Source of the DNA: Poa pratensis
Lineage: Eukaryota; Streptophyta; Magnoliopsida; Poales; Poaceae
DNA: 64,000 nucleotides
Direction of reading: 5' to 3'
Assembly: GCA_947311845.1 (NCBI GenBank)
Contig: CAMZMU010000049.1
Span: 6,347,597 to 6,411,596 of the forward strand
Part shown: piece after piece, positions 1 through 10,590 of the stretch
How the letters are laid out: each line of letters opens with the position of its first letter
Numbering within the stretch: the stretch's first letter is position 1
Made by a program: the position numbers and the translations under genes
The notes under the pieces: generated by a model
What the model saw: the letters and a program-made list of their open reading frames with translations, nothing else
Told to the model about the DNA's origin: nothing
Databases searched by the model: none

Positions 1-410
1 CTTCCATTCCAATGGGTAGCCATAATCACTATACACCTCTCCCACGGTTCAAAAGGAAATAGAACGTTGCTCCCAATACCGTCACCTCCTCAGCCGTTTC
101 TTGCCATCCATGCTCGCCCATTGAATTTCTTTTAAGGAAAGGCAAGCACATATAGAGACGAATTTTGTCTGAAACGAAGCCTCTTACTCGCACTGTGGTC
201 AATTAAAACTGTATTATTAATTCACCAACTAGCCACCAAACATATATTCAAGCTTGGTGTACATATCTCTTAACAAATAAAAGCTTGGTGTACATATAGC
301 ACTGGTTATAGCAAATGAGAACACATTAGGATCATTTTGCTATCCACGAGTGTTTGTGGTTGTTGAGGTGTTGGCAACGTGAGATTTAATTCCAACTCAT
401 AGCCAAGACC
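1..410. repeat. Promoter-like direct repeat, copy A
   Basis: This is the first of four diverged direct copies (others near 1981, 3208 and 5375). Shared anchors are a start resembling CTTCCATTCCGA, a following CATAATCACTA, a CACATATA tract, the phrase ATATTCAAGCTTGGTGTAC near 246, and a later CATTTTGCTATCC. Read on the minus strand, the CACATATA tract resembles a TATA box (clearest in copies B and C). No open frame is conserved among the copies. The copies may be upstream regions of a tandemly duplicated minus-strand gene family, or a non-coding repeat. Confidence 0.5.
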
Positions 411-532
411 TTAAAGTTCGCTAGGGATCACTTGTTGTCCGCCTTTTAACGTTTTTGCTATTTAAAACTATTTGCGGCTTTGTGCATCTTTATTATGTAT
501 AGGCGAGATGAATATTCAAATATTTTTAGTAA

Positions 533-1525
533 TCAAATGCTCTTTATCGAAAAAAAATGTGAGACGTCCAAGTCAAAAAAAGGGTGTGTGCAACGGAAAT
601 CGGAGTGTTCCAAGGCCACATGGTCCCAGTCAAGTAACCTCTTTTCAGTCCGGTGGCACACGACCAATCCTAACACTTTTTTTGTTTGTTTTGCATATGC
701 CACTTCTCCTCCCGAGAAGATTGAACCTCTTGAAACTAAATTACAAGTTCTTCTGAAACTCATCCTGTAAAGGGGCCGCACCGACATGTACCATCCTTGT
801 GAGCTTGAGGTTTGAAGGGAATTGAACTTTGAACATATTCTCGCCATGTGGTCTAACATTTCATCGGAGACGACAAGCCATTCGAGTTCCTTCACCACTT
901 CTTCCGCTGTCATAGTACCTCCGAAAACACCATAATGCCAATACGTGAATTCCCATTCTTGGGCCAAAAAACCAGCTGAGTCCGGCATCTCAAAGAACAG
1001 CAAATCATCAGCTGAAGCATACCCACACACACTGACAAACGGCATTGGTATGTTACAAAATGGAAAAGTATTTTGAGGCATGAGTCACTAGGGGCCTAGT
1101 GACCTCGCAGATCACACCGGAAGCATTCAACTTTTTTGGTCTCTCCATATGAGAATCATCTCCAGCCCAACTTGTTTTTGCCGCCGCCTCGGCAACCTGT
1201 CTGTCCAGACGCTGCGTTCCTGCGGCATAACTTGTGGCTGGACCACTTGCTGAGGAAGGCACTACACCACCGCTTGTTTACGCTGCTCTGTCCCGACGAA
1301 CTGCTGAAGGCGTTGTGTGGCGAACCGCAGCTGCTGTTTTGGTGGTTCAGTGGCGGAGCGAGAAGCTGTACCGCGACCGATGGAACCCCACTTTCTGGAT
1401 AGGTGCTCCAAACTGCACAAATTACGCACCGGCTTGAACCTGTACACCCCTAGCCTGTACTGCACGGGGTTGAGCGGGTTCATATTGACCGCGACGATGA
1501 CCAACGCCGCAGTAGGGTTTAACAT
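533..1525 (-). pseudogene. Decayed coding remnant of an unrecognised tandem family, copy 1
   Basis: Two minus-strand open stretches lie here, in different frames. One (about 1525 to 1262) has the phrase NPVQYRLGVYRFKPVR followed by a glutamine-rich part (LQQFV). The other (ATG at 1081, stop at 533, 182 residues) contains PMPFVSVCGYASADDLLFF and a tryptophan-rich segment with EWEFTYWHYGVFGG. I recognise no domain. Related but more damaged phrases occur on the minus strand at 2.66-3.19 kb, in the same order and next to a copy of the promoter-like repeat, which suggests a duplicated gene that has decayed. An intron between the two stretches cannot be excluded. The tail of the 182-residue ORF may be non-coding read-through. 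Confidence 0.35.
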
Positions 1526-1554
1526 TTCGTTTTTCTAATTTCGCACCTCACAGA

Positions 1555-1905
1555 GATTCGTGAATTTCGAGAAATCAACGAAATTTCAAAGAAATATTTC
1601 AAAAATTTGGACAGATTTATGGTCTGACGTTCAAATTATTTTCAAAAATAAAAATGGGGCTCCTGGAATCGAACACAGAACCTCATAATCAACTACATGA
1701 GTCCTCAACCAGAAGGGTAGAGGTAAGTACTTGTCTATATCATGGTCTACAGCTTTTTGTAGTGTAAACCATTGGATTTATTCAAATTTAAACGAAAATT
1801 TCATCCGAGATTATACTTTCTCGCCCCATAGCGAGAATCGTTAATTTTACGAATTTCGTTCGAAATTTCGACGAAATTATTTTCACTGCGCCGCACCCAC
1901 GACTC
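1555..1905. repeat. AT-rich insertion with tRNA-like internal boxes
   Basis: An AT-rich block rich in AAATTTCG/CGAAATTT words on both sides separates the coding remnant from copy B of the promoter-like repeat; in the neighbouring unit the equivalent sequences are nearly contiguous. On the minus strand, 1656-1722 contains GGTTGAGGAC (A-box-like) and about 30 bp later GTTCGATTCC, a good match to the RNA polymerase III B box, then GGAGCCCC. This suggests a tRNA-derived SINE or a tRNA-like segment inside a Mutator-type MITE. It is not a functional tRNA: the anticodon-loop equivalent is too long. No target duplication was found. Confidence 0.35.
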
Positions 1906-1980
1906 CTGCCACCTCCTATCACCACATATCTGAAAGGATCCTCTATTTCAGCGGCTAGACGTGCAAATAGAATTCCCGGT

Positions 1981-2330
1981 AACTTCTATTCCGAATGTCT
2001 ACCATAATCTACACACCTCCCCGACCCATAAGATAATACACTGTTCTCTGTTGGTACCATCGCTTCCCCGGTTCTTTCACCACCATCCCTGCTCACCCAG
2101 GCTACGTTTTTTCTAAGGATATGCGAGCGCATAATATAGGAGGGTTTATGCCTGAGCAGGAGCCCCCTACTCACGCCATGGTCAATTAACTCCATTAACC
2201 AGCCAGCCAACGTATATTCAAGCTTGGTGTGTACGAATAGTACTGGTTGTATCAAAATAAAACAAATTCAGACCATTTTGACATCCGCTAGTTTAAGGGG
2301 CGTGTCAGGGTTGTTGAGATACTAGTATTG
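1981..2330. repeat. Promoter-like direct repeat, copy B
   Basis: Diverged copy of the segment at 1-410, starting with AACTTCTATTCCGAATGTC and keeping the ATATTCAAGCTTGGTGTG anchor near 2215. A TATA-like CCTATATTATG lies on the minus strand near 2130-2145. It is closest in sequence to copy C. Confidence 0.5.
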
Positions 2331-2334
2331 TTAT

Positions 2335-2640
2335 AAATGATAGGCAGTAAAAAAGGATGAACAAAATTAAGATCAACACAATAGGGACACGGGATTAAAC
2401 ATGGAAAACCCTTCTAACAATGGAAGAGAAAAAACCACGGGCGTCGGCCAGCAAATTTTCACTATGTTCGGATGAGGTTACAAACGCCGGGATTTACAAC
2501 TTTCGACTTATCCCAAACCAAGGACTTACAATAGTTATACATAACGGTGAAAACTCTAAATCAGATGCAGGCCGATTCGGCAACGATCTGTAGAGTTGGC
2601 TATATTTTTATATGAATTTGAATCACATCAAAATAACAAG
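2335..2640. repeat. Dispersed repeat, copy 1 of 2
   Basis: About 300 bp that reappears in the same orientation at 13035-13353. Shared words include GATGAACAAAAT, GGAAGAGAAAAA, GTCAGCCAGCAAAT or its variant, GATGAGGTTACAAAC or its variant, AACTCTAAATCAG and ATATGAATTTGAATCA or its variant. Neither copy has an open frame or visible termini. It may be an LTR or TRIM remnant. Confidence 0.5.
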
Positions 2641-2659
2641 TTTCAACTGATTGCCAAGA

Positions 2660-3190
2660 CCGTGTACTTTATGTTCTAGTACATGTACAAGTGTATTCTC
2701 ATGCTTGGGCCGAAATCAGCTAAGTTTGTCATCTAAAAGAACATCGAATCATTAGAAACATATATACCCATACACGCTGATATACGGCATTGGCATGTTA
2801 AGAAATGGGCAAGATAGCGTCCCAGGATGAGTCGCAGCCTCGCAGATATCACACGGGACTGCCCTACGCTGATAAACGGCTGGACCAGTGGTTGAGGAGC
2901 TACCAAAGCACCTTGCTTAAACTGAAATGGCGTGACGAACTGCTGAAGGTCATGTGGGGCGAAAAGCAGCTACTAATCTGGTTTGTGGTGTCAGTTTTGT
3001 TGCGGAGTGAGCTGCTGTCCCGCGACATTCTTGCTGAATCGGAGCACCACAGTGCGCAGCGCCCGCACCAGTTTGAACCAGTACACCCCCAGCATTTACC
3101 GCACCGGTTTGAGTTGGTTCAGATTTACCCCGACGACGGCCACCGTCGCGGCGACGAGATCTGCCGCCTCTCTATCGGTTGATCCTTGTA
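2660..3190 (-). pseudogene. Decayed coding remnant of the unrecognised tandem family, copy 2
   Basis: Minus-strand translation gives scattered phrases resembling copy 1: a VNLNQLKPVR stretch, LGVYWFKLVR, a glutamine-rich part with QQFV, and PMPYISVYGY. Stops and frame changes separate them. The order is the same as in 533-1525, and the unit sits directly next to promoter-like copy C on its 5' side. It reads as a dead duplicate; no function can be assigned. Confidence 0.35.
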
Positions 3191-3600
3191 CAACTATAAT
3201 TCCCAGCAACTTCCATTCCGAATGTCTAGCATAATCACTACTATACACACCTCCCGGCCCTCTAAAAAATAAATTCATTGTTCTCTGATACCATCGCTTC
3301 CCCTGTTCTTTCCCCACCATCTATTTCTCACTCGGTCTGCCTTTTTGTGAGGAAAGCCAATCACATATATAGGCGGTTTGTGTGCCTGAGCAGGGAGACT
3401 TTCGTACTCACGCCATGGTCAATTATCTCCATTTCACGGCCAGCCAACATATATTCAAGCTGGTGTGTACGAAGAGTACTAGTTGCATCAAATAACACAA
3501 GTTCCGATCATTTTGGTATCCGCATGTTAAAGGCGTGTATGTTTGTTGAGATGCTAGTTCCAACTGATTGCCAAGACTGGTGTACTTGATGTTCTACATG
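3191..3600. repeat. Promoter-like direct repeat, copy C
   Basis: Starts with ACTTCCATTCCGAATGTC near 3210 and keeps ATATTCAAGCTGGTGTG near 3452. On the minus strand, CGCCTATATATGTGATTGG (around 3355-3373) is a clear TATA-like element followed after about 45 bp by an ATG (3320). The 74-residue frame from that ATG ends in the phrase that begins copy 2 of the decayed family. Confidence 0.5.
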
Positions 3601-3663
3601 TACGAGTTTGTTACTGTCTTACTAAAAAAATGTGCCAACACATATCGGTCATATTCATATGTA

Positions 3664-3821
3664 CTCCCTCTATTCCATACTATAAAATGTTTTAGGTATT
3701 TCAATACGAACTACATGCGAATATATATAGACGTATCTTAGTGTGTATATTCACTCATTTTACTCCGTACGTAGTATGTATTGGAATACTAAAACATCAT
3801 ATATTATGTAAACGGAGGGAG
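3664..3821. mobile_element. Stowaway MITE
   Basis: A 158-bp element starting CTCCCTCTATTCCA and ending in GGAGGGAG, with long inverted repeats and TA duplications on both sides (3662-3663, 3822-3823). These are the hallmarks of Stowaway (Tc1/mariner-type) MITEs of grasses. It has no coding capacity. Confidence 0.85.
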
Positions 3822-3985
3822 TATATGCACGATTATATCTCCTCTGGTACACCGATCGAAACGTACACAACTTAAATTGATATACTTTAAAGAGCACGGT
3901 CCATCCTTCTCTTTCAGAATCTCCAACTTTCACACTTCATCGCTAAAAGCTTGAACTCATAGTTCAGCAACATAGAATAAGTTAT

Positions 3986-4495
3986 CCTCTCTTTGATGAA
4001 GACCAAGAAGAAGAAGAAGAAGTTAGGGACTGAGATTGAGCGGCAAATGCCGCTCGTGGTGGCCTAGATGCTGTTTTTGATGACTGGGCTCTCCTCCTTG
4101 CCAAGGTGGCAAGGAGATCCTGGTTCTGTCTGTGGGCTTTGGCTGTGCCCTTCCGGATCGATGCACCGTGCATTTGCTAAGATGGAGTGACAGCGTGTCG
4201 TCGATCGGAGAAGGCTGCTGACTTGGCGGACACTTGAGGGCATTCCACCAAAATTTCGGACGGCTTGGAAGAAGAGGAACAGAAGAACCTTCCGCAATGT
4301 GACGAGCTAGCCTACGATGGTGGCGGCTTTGGTGTGGGAAGAGGTGGCGCAGCGGGCTTTCGCCCACACGCACGATCCGGGAGACTCGTAGTTTTGTTTG
4401 TCTTTAAAGGGTTTTTCCTAGTCTTAAACTCTGTAAATAACATTCTATTCTATCTAATCGGACGACGGATATGACCGTCTTAAAACTCAAAAAAA
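3986..4495 (+). mobile_element. A-tailed retroposon with 12-bp target duplication
   Basis: A 510-bp insertion is flanked by AGAATAAGTTAT at 3974-3985 and again at 4496-4507. It ends on the plus strand in a short oligo-A, preceded by a 3'-UTR-like stretch with CTCTGTAAATAACATTC. The A tail plus variable-length duplication is typical of LINE-mediated insertion. The body is moderately GC-rich and has short open frames that match nothing I recognise. It may be a 5'-truncated LINE or a SINE. Confidence 0.65.
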
Positions 4496-4789
4496 AGAAT
4501 AAGTTATAGCCTTGTGTATACCTAATAATAGTAGTATCAACGACTTGAAGCGTTTGTAACATGTCGACCAGTTTATTCTTAATTATCACAAACAAAATAA
4601 AGATGCTTTGGCTCAAAGAATGAGTTGTCGAACTAATAGTAGGATCGTTGCTCAAAGATTGTATTTCATTCATTCCATAACATAAGGCGTATTTCATTTG
4701 CTTTGACCAAGAATTTGACCAACAATTAGTGTATAATATGTAATTATGTGATATACAATTGATATCATTGCATTCCTACTCAAATAGTA

Positions 4790-4902
4790 CTCCCTTACGA
4801 TTATGATTTCTATCACATAAGTTAAGTGCTAAATGTGCAATTATTGGTCAAAACCTCCGTCAAACGAAACGAAATACATCTTATATTTTGAAATGGAGGG
4901 AG
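4790..4902. mobile_element. Short Stowaway-like MITE
   Basis: 113 bp from CTCCCTTACG to GGAGGGAG between TA dinucleotides. The ends match the Stowaway pattern but the 5' end is diverged and the element is short, so it is likely an old or deleted copy. Confidence 0.6.
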
Positions 4903-5359
4903 TAGTATTAACAAGTTTTTTATTCAAGAACTGTAGTATATATCATGTTGATTATTCTTCTTTGGTTCTACAAGAGTATTTGTAATCTGTGGCGGGCTTC
5001 AAGCATTTGTCAATTTGGAGGAAACGATGCAATAAAAATATGTCCAAATCAAGTACTGAGCAAAATATGAAAAATAAGTGATTAAACCTCTAATCATGAA
5101 TTACTCAGGTCTAGACAAGTAACAAGTTTTACAGACTCATTTGTGCATAAGAACTTAAACAAATAGAGGTGAGAGTGAGAACACACATTGCAACACCATC
5201 TACATAAGTATCCTCTACAGTACTAGGCGTGGAACGATTAATGAAAGGAGCTTAGCGGATCAGCAAGTCACAAGGGTGGCATTGCATAATCATGCACAAT
5301 TGCTAAAGCTTCCTCGAACACATAGCTAGGAACATCAAGGTTTTCAAGTCTTAGAAGTA

Positions 5360-5720
5360 CAAATGTAATTCCCAGTAACTTCCATTCCGAGTCGCTAGTA
5401 TAATCGTTGCAAACCTCTCCGGCCCTAAAAAATAGTGATACATCGCCCACCCATCTGTACTTCTGTAAAGGAAAGGCAATAACATATATATATATATATA
5501 TATATGAGTTAGGTCTGAATGCGAGTCTCTTGTACTCACGGTAACTTCAACAGGGACTCCGTATTAATAACCCACCAGCTGAGCAATAGATATTCAAGAT
5601 TGGTGTACAAATAGCACATGTTGTATCAAATGAACACCCATTTAGGTCATTTTCGCTATCCATGTGTTTAAGATATGTATATGGCCTATAAAACCCAGTT
5701 GCAACCCAAAGCCAAGACGG
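5360..5720. repeat. Promoter-like direct repeat, copy D
   Basis: Fourth diverged copy, with AACTTCCATTCCGAG near 5376 and ATATTCAAGATTGGTGTAC near 5588. The TATA-like part has expanded into an (AT)n tract at about 5484-5506. No coding remnant of the neighbouring family is visible around this copy. Confidence 0.45.
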
Positions 5721-6998
5721 GGGAGTTACTTTAGTATGTTCTATATTTACGGTAACTGGTTCACTTAAATATTATGATATGCATGTATGTGCCTGTATGT
5801 ATGGATCATGTTCATATATATACAAAGGTATATGATTCCATCTACTCTTTTACACCCCTTCAACATACATAAGTCCAACATTTATGCACTCAAAAAACTC
5901 CATCTACTATGGTACACTGTTTCAACATGCACCAATAAAGCGGGCTAGGTCTTTGGCTTTACACAACTGTTGTTTCTCATGACATGGCAAGCGGAGGTTC
6001 AACGACGTCTGTTGTTGATGTTGGTAGTGAGGGATAGAACTGCCAAATGGACACAAAGGATGAAGTAGGTTGGGGATCCGATGGGAGGAGGTGAATGGGC
6101 CTAGGGATGAAGAGTGACTCGATGCGTTAGGAGATAAACCTCCAACTGATCCACTATACATTTGTCTCTTTTAAAATCTCCCAACTTCCACACATCATTA
6201 TTGATATAACATTGAGCATATCATTATTTAGCAACATGTGTTTCACTAGCAAATTAATAGTTGTCAACTATTTGTGGCGCTTGTCAGGTATCAGATTGTT
6301 GATCATATCATAAAGCAAACAAAAACGGCTCTCCTGGAGGCAGAATAAGATATGAAACCATTATCAATATGCATGTGCCTAAAGCGAACGCGGTATTGAG
6401 GCATGGATGAGGACGACGACATCTTAAAAAACTAAATCAATCTTGCATGTACACCATCTTGAAGATTGAGCGTGTGCTATTGCCATGTTGGTGAAGACAA
6501 TTGTATCATCTTGGCATATTTCTATCGTTGTATCCGTCTTTATATGTTCTTCTTACATCTCTACAACGTATGTATTTTATAAAACCTAAGGGGCTGAAAT
6601 TGTTTCAACTGCAGGCCAAAAAGAGAAAAGGAGATCTGATGTAGCTTTTCAATGTGCTTCGTTTGTAAGCGGCTATATTAGAAAAACATTAATGGGCCAA
6701 AGATACTGCTGTCCAATATTTTCCAGGCCCAAGTTACTTATGGCGTGCTCTAGGCTTGGTTCGTGACCCGTGAGTTCGTGTGACGTTTCTCTTAGAATAG
6801 AAGCCCCGGCATGTCAAAATCCTTTTAGATTATGCTTTTGGTTACGAAAATCGTCTATTATTATCTTCGATCAAAATTCTCATCGAAACATGTGCAATTT
6901 TCAGGCGACGATTGTGCATTAGCATGCTTTGGCTATTTGAGAGATTACATCATCATCCCATCTTGGCTCGTCCAGAAGAGAAACCGGTCGTGCTTTGT
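5721..6998. other. No gene recognised
   Basis: AT-rich intergenic DNA. Short open frames exist on both strands (for example minus-strand 5922-6161) but have no start context, splice context or recognisable domain. No terminal repeats or target duplications were seen. Confidence 0.4.
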
Positions 6999-7570
6999 TC
7001 AGCTGACGCCGTCGAAGTTGCTGCTCATGAGATGCAACGTCGCGCTCGGCAGCACCCGGTTCACCTGCGGTTGCTCTGCGCTCAAAACACAACATGTCAA
7101 ACCGAGATCGGGTAACCATGCTGTTTAGCTGCTAATTAATTACTGATCGGGTAAATCTAATCGAACGAAGTAGCTTACTCTTGATGGCCTCGAGCTCGGA
7201 CGGCGTGACCCTGGCCGAGAACCCGTTGATGACGTTCTTGTAGTTGTAGATGATGGCCGCCTTCGCCTTCTCCTCGCTTAATTTGCACATAATTCACACA
7301 CAGAAACGCACGGTCACATACCATCCCCTTAAGCACGTTACACCAAAGAACTTCGCATACACGGTCGATCAGTTCGTGGTACCTGCCGAGAGCGGCGGCG
7401 AGGATGCCGAGGTGGTACTTCATGCAGGGGACGCCGGGCGGCGTGGCGTCCACGAATACCAGGTATACAGCGGGCGGGCCATCTGTGGCCTCGGCGGCCA
7501 TGGCGACAGCGCCGGCTATCGGGAGGAGGACGAGGAGGAGGAGGACGGAGGCTGTAGTCGGAGGATTCAT
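6999..7570 (-). CDS. Secreted subtilase-propeptide-like (inhibitor I9) protein, three exons
   Basis: The proposed structure is three minus-strand exons: 7383-7570, 7179-7276 and 6999-7075, encoding 120 residues. Junctions are GT-AG and restore phase (GGCAG|GT to AAG|CGAGG; AAGA|GTAAGC to GCAG|AGCAA). Introns are 106 and 103 bp. Residues 1 to about 27 form a signal peptide with a leucine-rich core. The rest matches the peptidase inhibitor I9 fold: strand AVYLVFVD, then AAIIYNYKNVINGFSARVTP, then a final VNRVLPSATLHLM strand. No protease domain follows; the stop is in exon 3. Stand-alone I9 proteins are known in plants and fungi as inhibitors or chaperones of subtilisin-like proteases, so an apoplastic protease regulator is likely. 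A TATA box lies about 160 bp upstream. Alternative: an orphaned propeptide left from a larger subtilase gene. Confidence 0.8.
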
Positions 7571-7726
7571 TGCAAGATCGATCGACCGGAGAGGAAAGAT
7601 TTCCGGGTTTCTGCTCATGGCTTCCCTGTTTATATTCGAGGAGGCGATCGACGAAGGGTCCCTATTGAACAGCGATTCTTCGATCGGCTGGAAGGATATC
7701 CCGTTGCCACAGTTCCAAAAATAGCA

Positions 7727-7738
7727 GCATATATATAT
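7727..7738 (-). promoter_or_regulatory. Putative TATA box of the I9 gene
   Basis: ATATATATATG on the minus strand, about 160 bp upstream of the ATG at 7570, leaving a plausible 5' UTR. It lies only about 60 bp from the broken ammonium transporter copy. Confidence 0.45.
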
Positions 7739-7798
7739 CCTACGTTCATCTCTTGCACGCAAATGATCACATAACATACGTTCATCTCTTCGCTCCGT

Positions 7799-8250
7799 GA
7801 AGAAGCCCGTGAGCACGCCGCCTGGTGAAGCCGTGGGAGCCTCGAGCGCTTATTGAGGATTATCATCATGTACGGCTGTGCCCCGGCACATTGCCGCCAC
7901 CACGCACCGCCTACACGTAAGTACCAGTGGTAAAAATTGTCAGGCTGCTTTTCTTTATTTTTTATTTATTTTAGACGGGAAAACTACTTTGCTTTCGTAC
8001 TCGATGTGATTTGTCAACGATGAAATTTTGCACGTTTGGAGTTTGACTTTGAGATGTTGATTAGCACCGACGTGAGCAAACACGACAAACCTGGCAGACT
8101 AGAGATTCCTTTAGATCCTGACAAAGCATGTATTTGAGATTCCACCAACAACTTGATGTTGCTTGTTCACAAATCATTTAGTACTATGATAATTTATTTA
8201 ATATGCTTTTATAACTAATTCAACTACGTGCAGTTAGCTAAGATTGCTCC
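7799..8250 (-). pseudogene. Truncated partial copy of the ammonium transporter gene
   Basis: 7799-7872 matches part of exon 2 of the downstream AMT gene (shared plus-strand words GCCCGTGAGCACGCCGCC, GAGCGCTT and GAGGAT.ATCATC.TGTAC) with internal deletions. From about 7937 to 8250 it matches the AMT intron (shared TTCGATGTGATTTGTC.ACGA, TTTGACTT.GAGATGTTGATT, AGCACCGACG and TTGC.TGTCCAC-like words). The order and strand equal those of the intact gene at 10591-12588. No exon 1 or 3' coding end is present. It is a segmental, not processed, duplicate because the intron is included. It now sits immediately upstream of the I9 gene promoter. Confidence 0.75.
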
Positions 8251-9854
8251 ACATTTAATACGAACAAAGATAAGAACGTACTATTGATGCTCTCCAGTTT
8301 CCCGGACAACGCGTACCCATTCTAAATCCATGTCAACTAGGTTGTATTAGGAGAATATATATATTTATACAATTATACTTGCATTCATGTGCAAGCTTAG
8401 CGCCAACAACATTCATAGTGACATCATTAGCTTGCTCAAAATCCTCTTGATTTTTTTTTACATTTTAAACATTATATCTCCTATATGTATAAAGCATTTA
8501 CATGCACTGAAATCACTAGTCATGAGACCTAGCACCGCCAACGCCAACATGTTCTTGCAAATATGAACCTTCCTTATCAAAGATGAACCTTGGGAACGCT
8601 TCACCTTGGCTTTCCGTGTAGAAGGACACAACCGTAGCCACCAGCGCAACCTCCTCCTCCCTCTTTGTCGCCTTTCAAGCAGTTTGTTGTCGGTGGCGAT
8701 GGACCTTTCCGTTGCTTTTCCCTCTCTTGTGGCCTCTGTCATGTCCCTATCATGTAGTCACGTGTATGGTTTCTCCATTGCCGCTCATCGTCTCTCCGTC
8801 ATCACTCTATCTTCGCGGCTCTGACGATTTGGTGGTCAGGTTTAGCCGTCCAGGTGGCAGATATTGCTGTCATGGTTGCCACCTGCTTGGGTGTAGTGGG
8901 AGCTGGAGCTGCATGAATCCCTTGCAGGTTAGAGCTGGCATCCTATGCTGCTTGGTCGTCTCCGTCCTTACTACAACTGGGTCATGCCCTTGCGGCCTGC
9001 TCATCCTTGTCCTTGGTGGGGTGGCCACGGGCTTGCCGAGTTGGTGCTCTTGATGCCCATATGTGGAATCTCATCGGGTGTATTGCAGCCTTGTGTCCTT
9101 GGAGCGGTAGCCGGCAAAGTATGGGGACATTTTGATGGTAATCTTCCTCCTTGTGCGGTGTGTCAGCTCAAGTGCACTGAAGGAACTTAGAAGAAAGTCA
9201 TCATGGCCTCATCCAATGTCGGTTAGAACTACTTACATCTTTGACGCCATTCCCCTCGTCATTTGGGTTTCTTTCCTCATCGTGTATTAATGTGTTATCA
9301 TCTGCCTCCTTGAATTGTCCCGTCCTCTCTATGTCTTTGTTCTACAACATCTGAGCCTCGCCTCGGGTCCACATGCTACCTATCCAATGTGATGTAACAA
9401 GGATGTCATTTAAGAGGATGATGTCCTCGGTTTGCGTGCCCGTCGTGAGCTCATGGGGGTTGTTTGGATCGGCGGCATACCGCAGGGGCTATAGGGCATT
9501 TCTCGCTATTCCTTTGGTTTTTTATTTGCTAGGCTGGCCTTGATATCTGTTTGCTACAGGATGGGGAAAAGGTGAAAGTTTTGAAAGATCGCAATCGTTG
9601 CCCTATATGCGGCAATGCCCTTGGGTGTTGTTTCTGTCGTTGGGGGCACCATCGTGTTTCCCCCTCATCGCAAATATAAAAAATGTTCTTATGTTGGAGC
9701 TTAGCGGGTTTTTGTATATTTTTTAATTTGGGGTTTTACCTCGTTATACCTGTATCTCTAGCTGGTGCCCTGGCTTTTTTCTCTATGTTGTGAGTTGTGG
9801 CATTTTACTCGTAGCCAGTTGAGGAATTTATTAATTAAAAGTCAGGCATGAAAC
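8251..9854. other. No gene recognised
   Basis: A mixed-composition stretch. The plus strand at about 8600-9190 is less AT-rich and has open frames of up to 113 codons, with no recognisable domain, splice structure or conserved start. It may be a degraded retroelement (a GTTTTGTATATTTTTT-like tail occurs near 9710), but no duplication or termini were found. Confidence 0.3.
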
Positions 9855-10024
9855 TGTTTGTGACGATAGTTCATAGTAACTCACCATCACTGAAATTATG
9901 TGAACGTCTACTATAGGGTTTACTCCTGGCCAAGCAACATGTTTGTGACGATACTGTATAGTAACTCACCATCACTGAAATTATGTGAATGTCTACTATA
10001 GAGTTTACTCCTGGCCAAGCAACT
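9855..10024. repeat. Two-copy tandem repeat, 85-bp unit
   Basis: The unit beginning TGTTTGTGACGATA recurs at 9940. Both copies run through CTCACCATCACTGAAATTATG to TTTACTCCTGGCCAAGCAAC with few differences. Confidence 0.85.
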
Positions 10025-10590
10025 TTTAGATTCGTCTCAAAGAAAAAATCCCTTTAAATGTTTGTGATGGTGAGTACCATGTTTATGTCTTTTTAATGTA
10101 ATTGCAAGTTTGTTGTGACAAAAAATGTTTAATTCTTAAATTGGTCATTTTTTGTGAATATTCATTGTGTTTTTTGGTTTTCCCATGTGCAGACCCACAA
10201 CCTTTTCATTGCTCGAACCGTGTTTTGAATTGGATGATGGAGCAAATTACTTGAAACTTAAAGTTCAAGCTTAATATTCTGATCTTCGAGTTTATGGATA
10301 TGAATACTAAACTTGATCGAAAGTTGTGAGACCAAATAGTTAGAAATGTATGGAATGATATGCTACTTGATTTCGCGAATTTCAATTTTAATTCCTATGC
10401 ATTAGTCCCGAAATATTACAAATTTACATTTCTTCCCAAAGAAATGGGAGATGGTATGATGGACATATTTACATAACTAGAAGACAGTGAACGTGGCGAA
10501 ACATGGCTTGGACCCAAATCGTAACCACGAAGATTGTAAATCGTACTACGGCACATTAATATCGGATAAATCTCCCTGAAAGTTGAGTGA

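Noticed and set aside
1656..1722. Functional tRNA gene
   Set aside because: The anticodon-loop equivalent is about 10 nt and acceptor pairing is not evident; only the internal promoter-like boxes are convincing.
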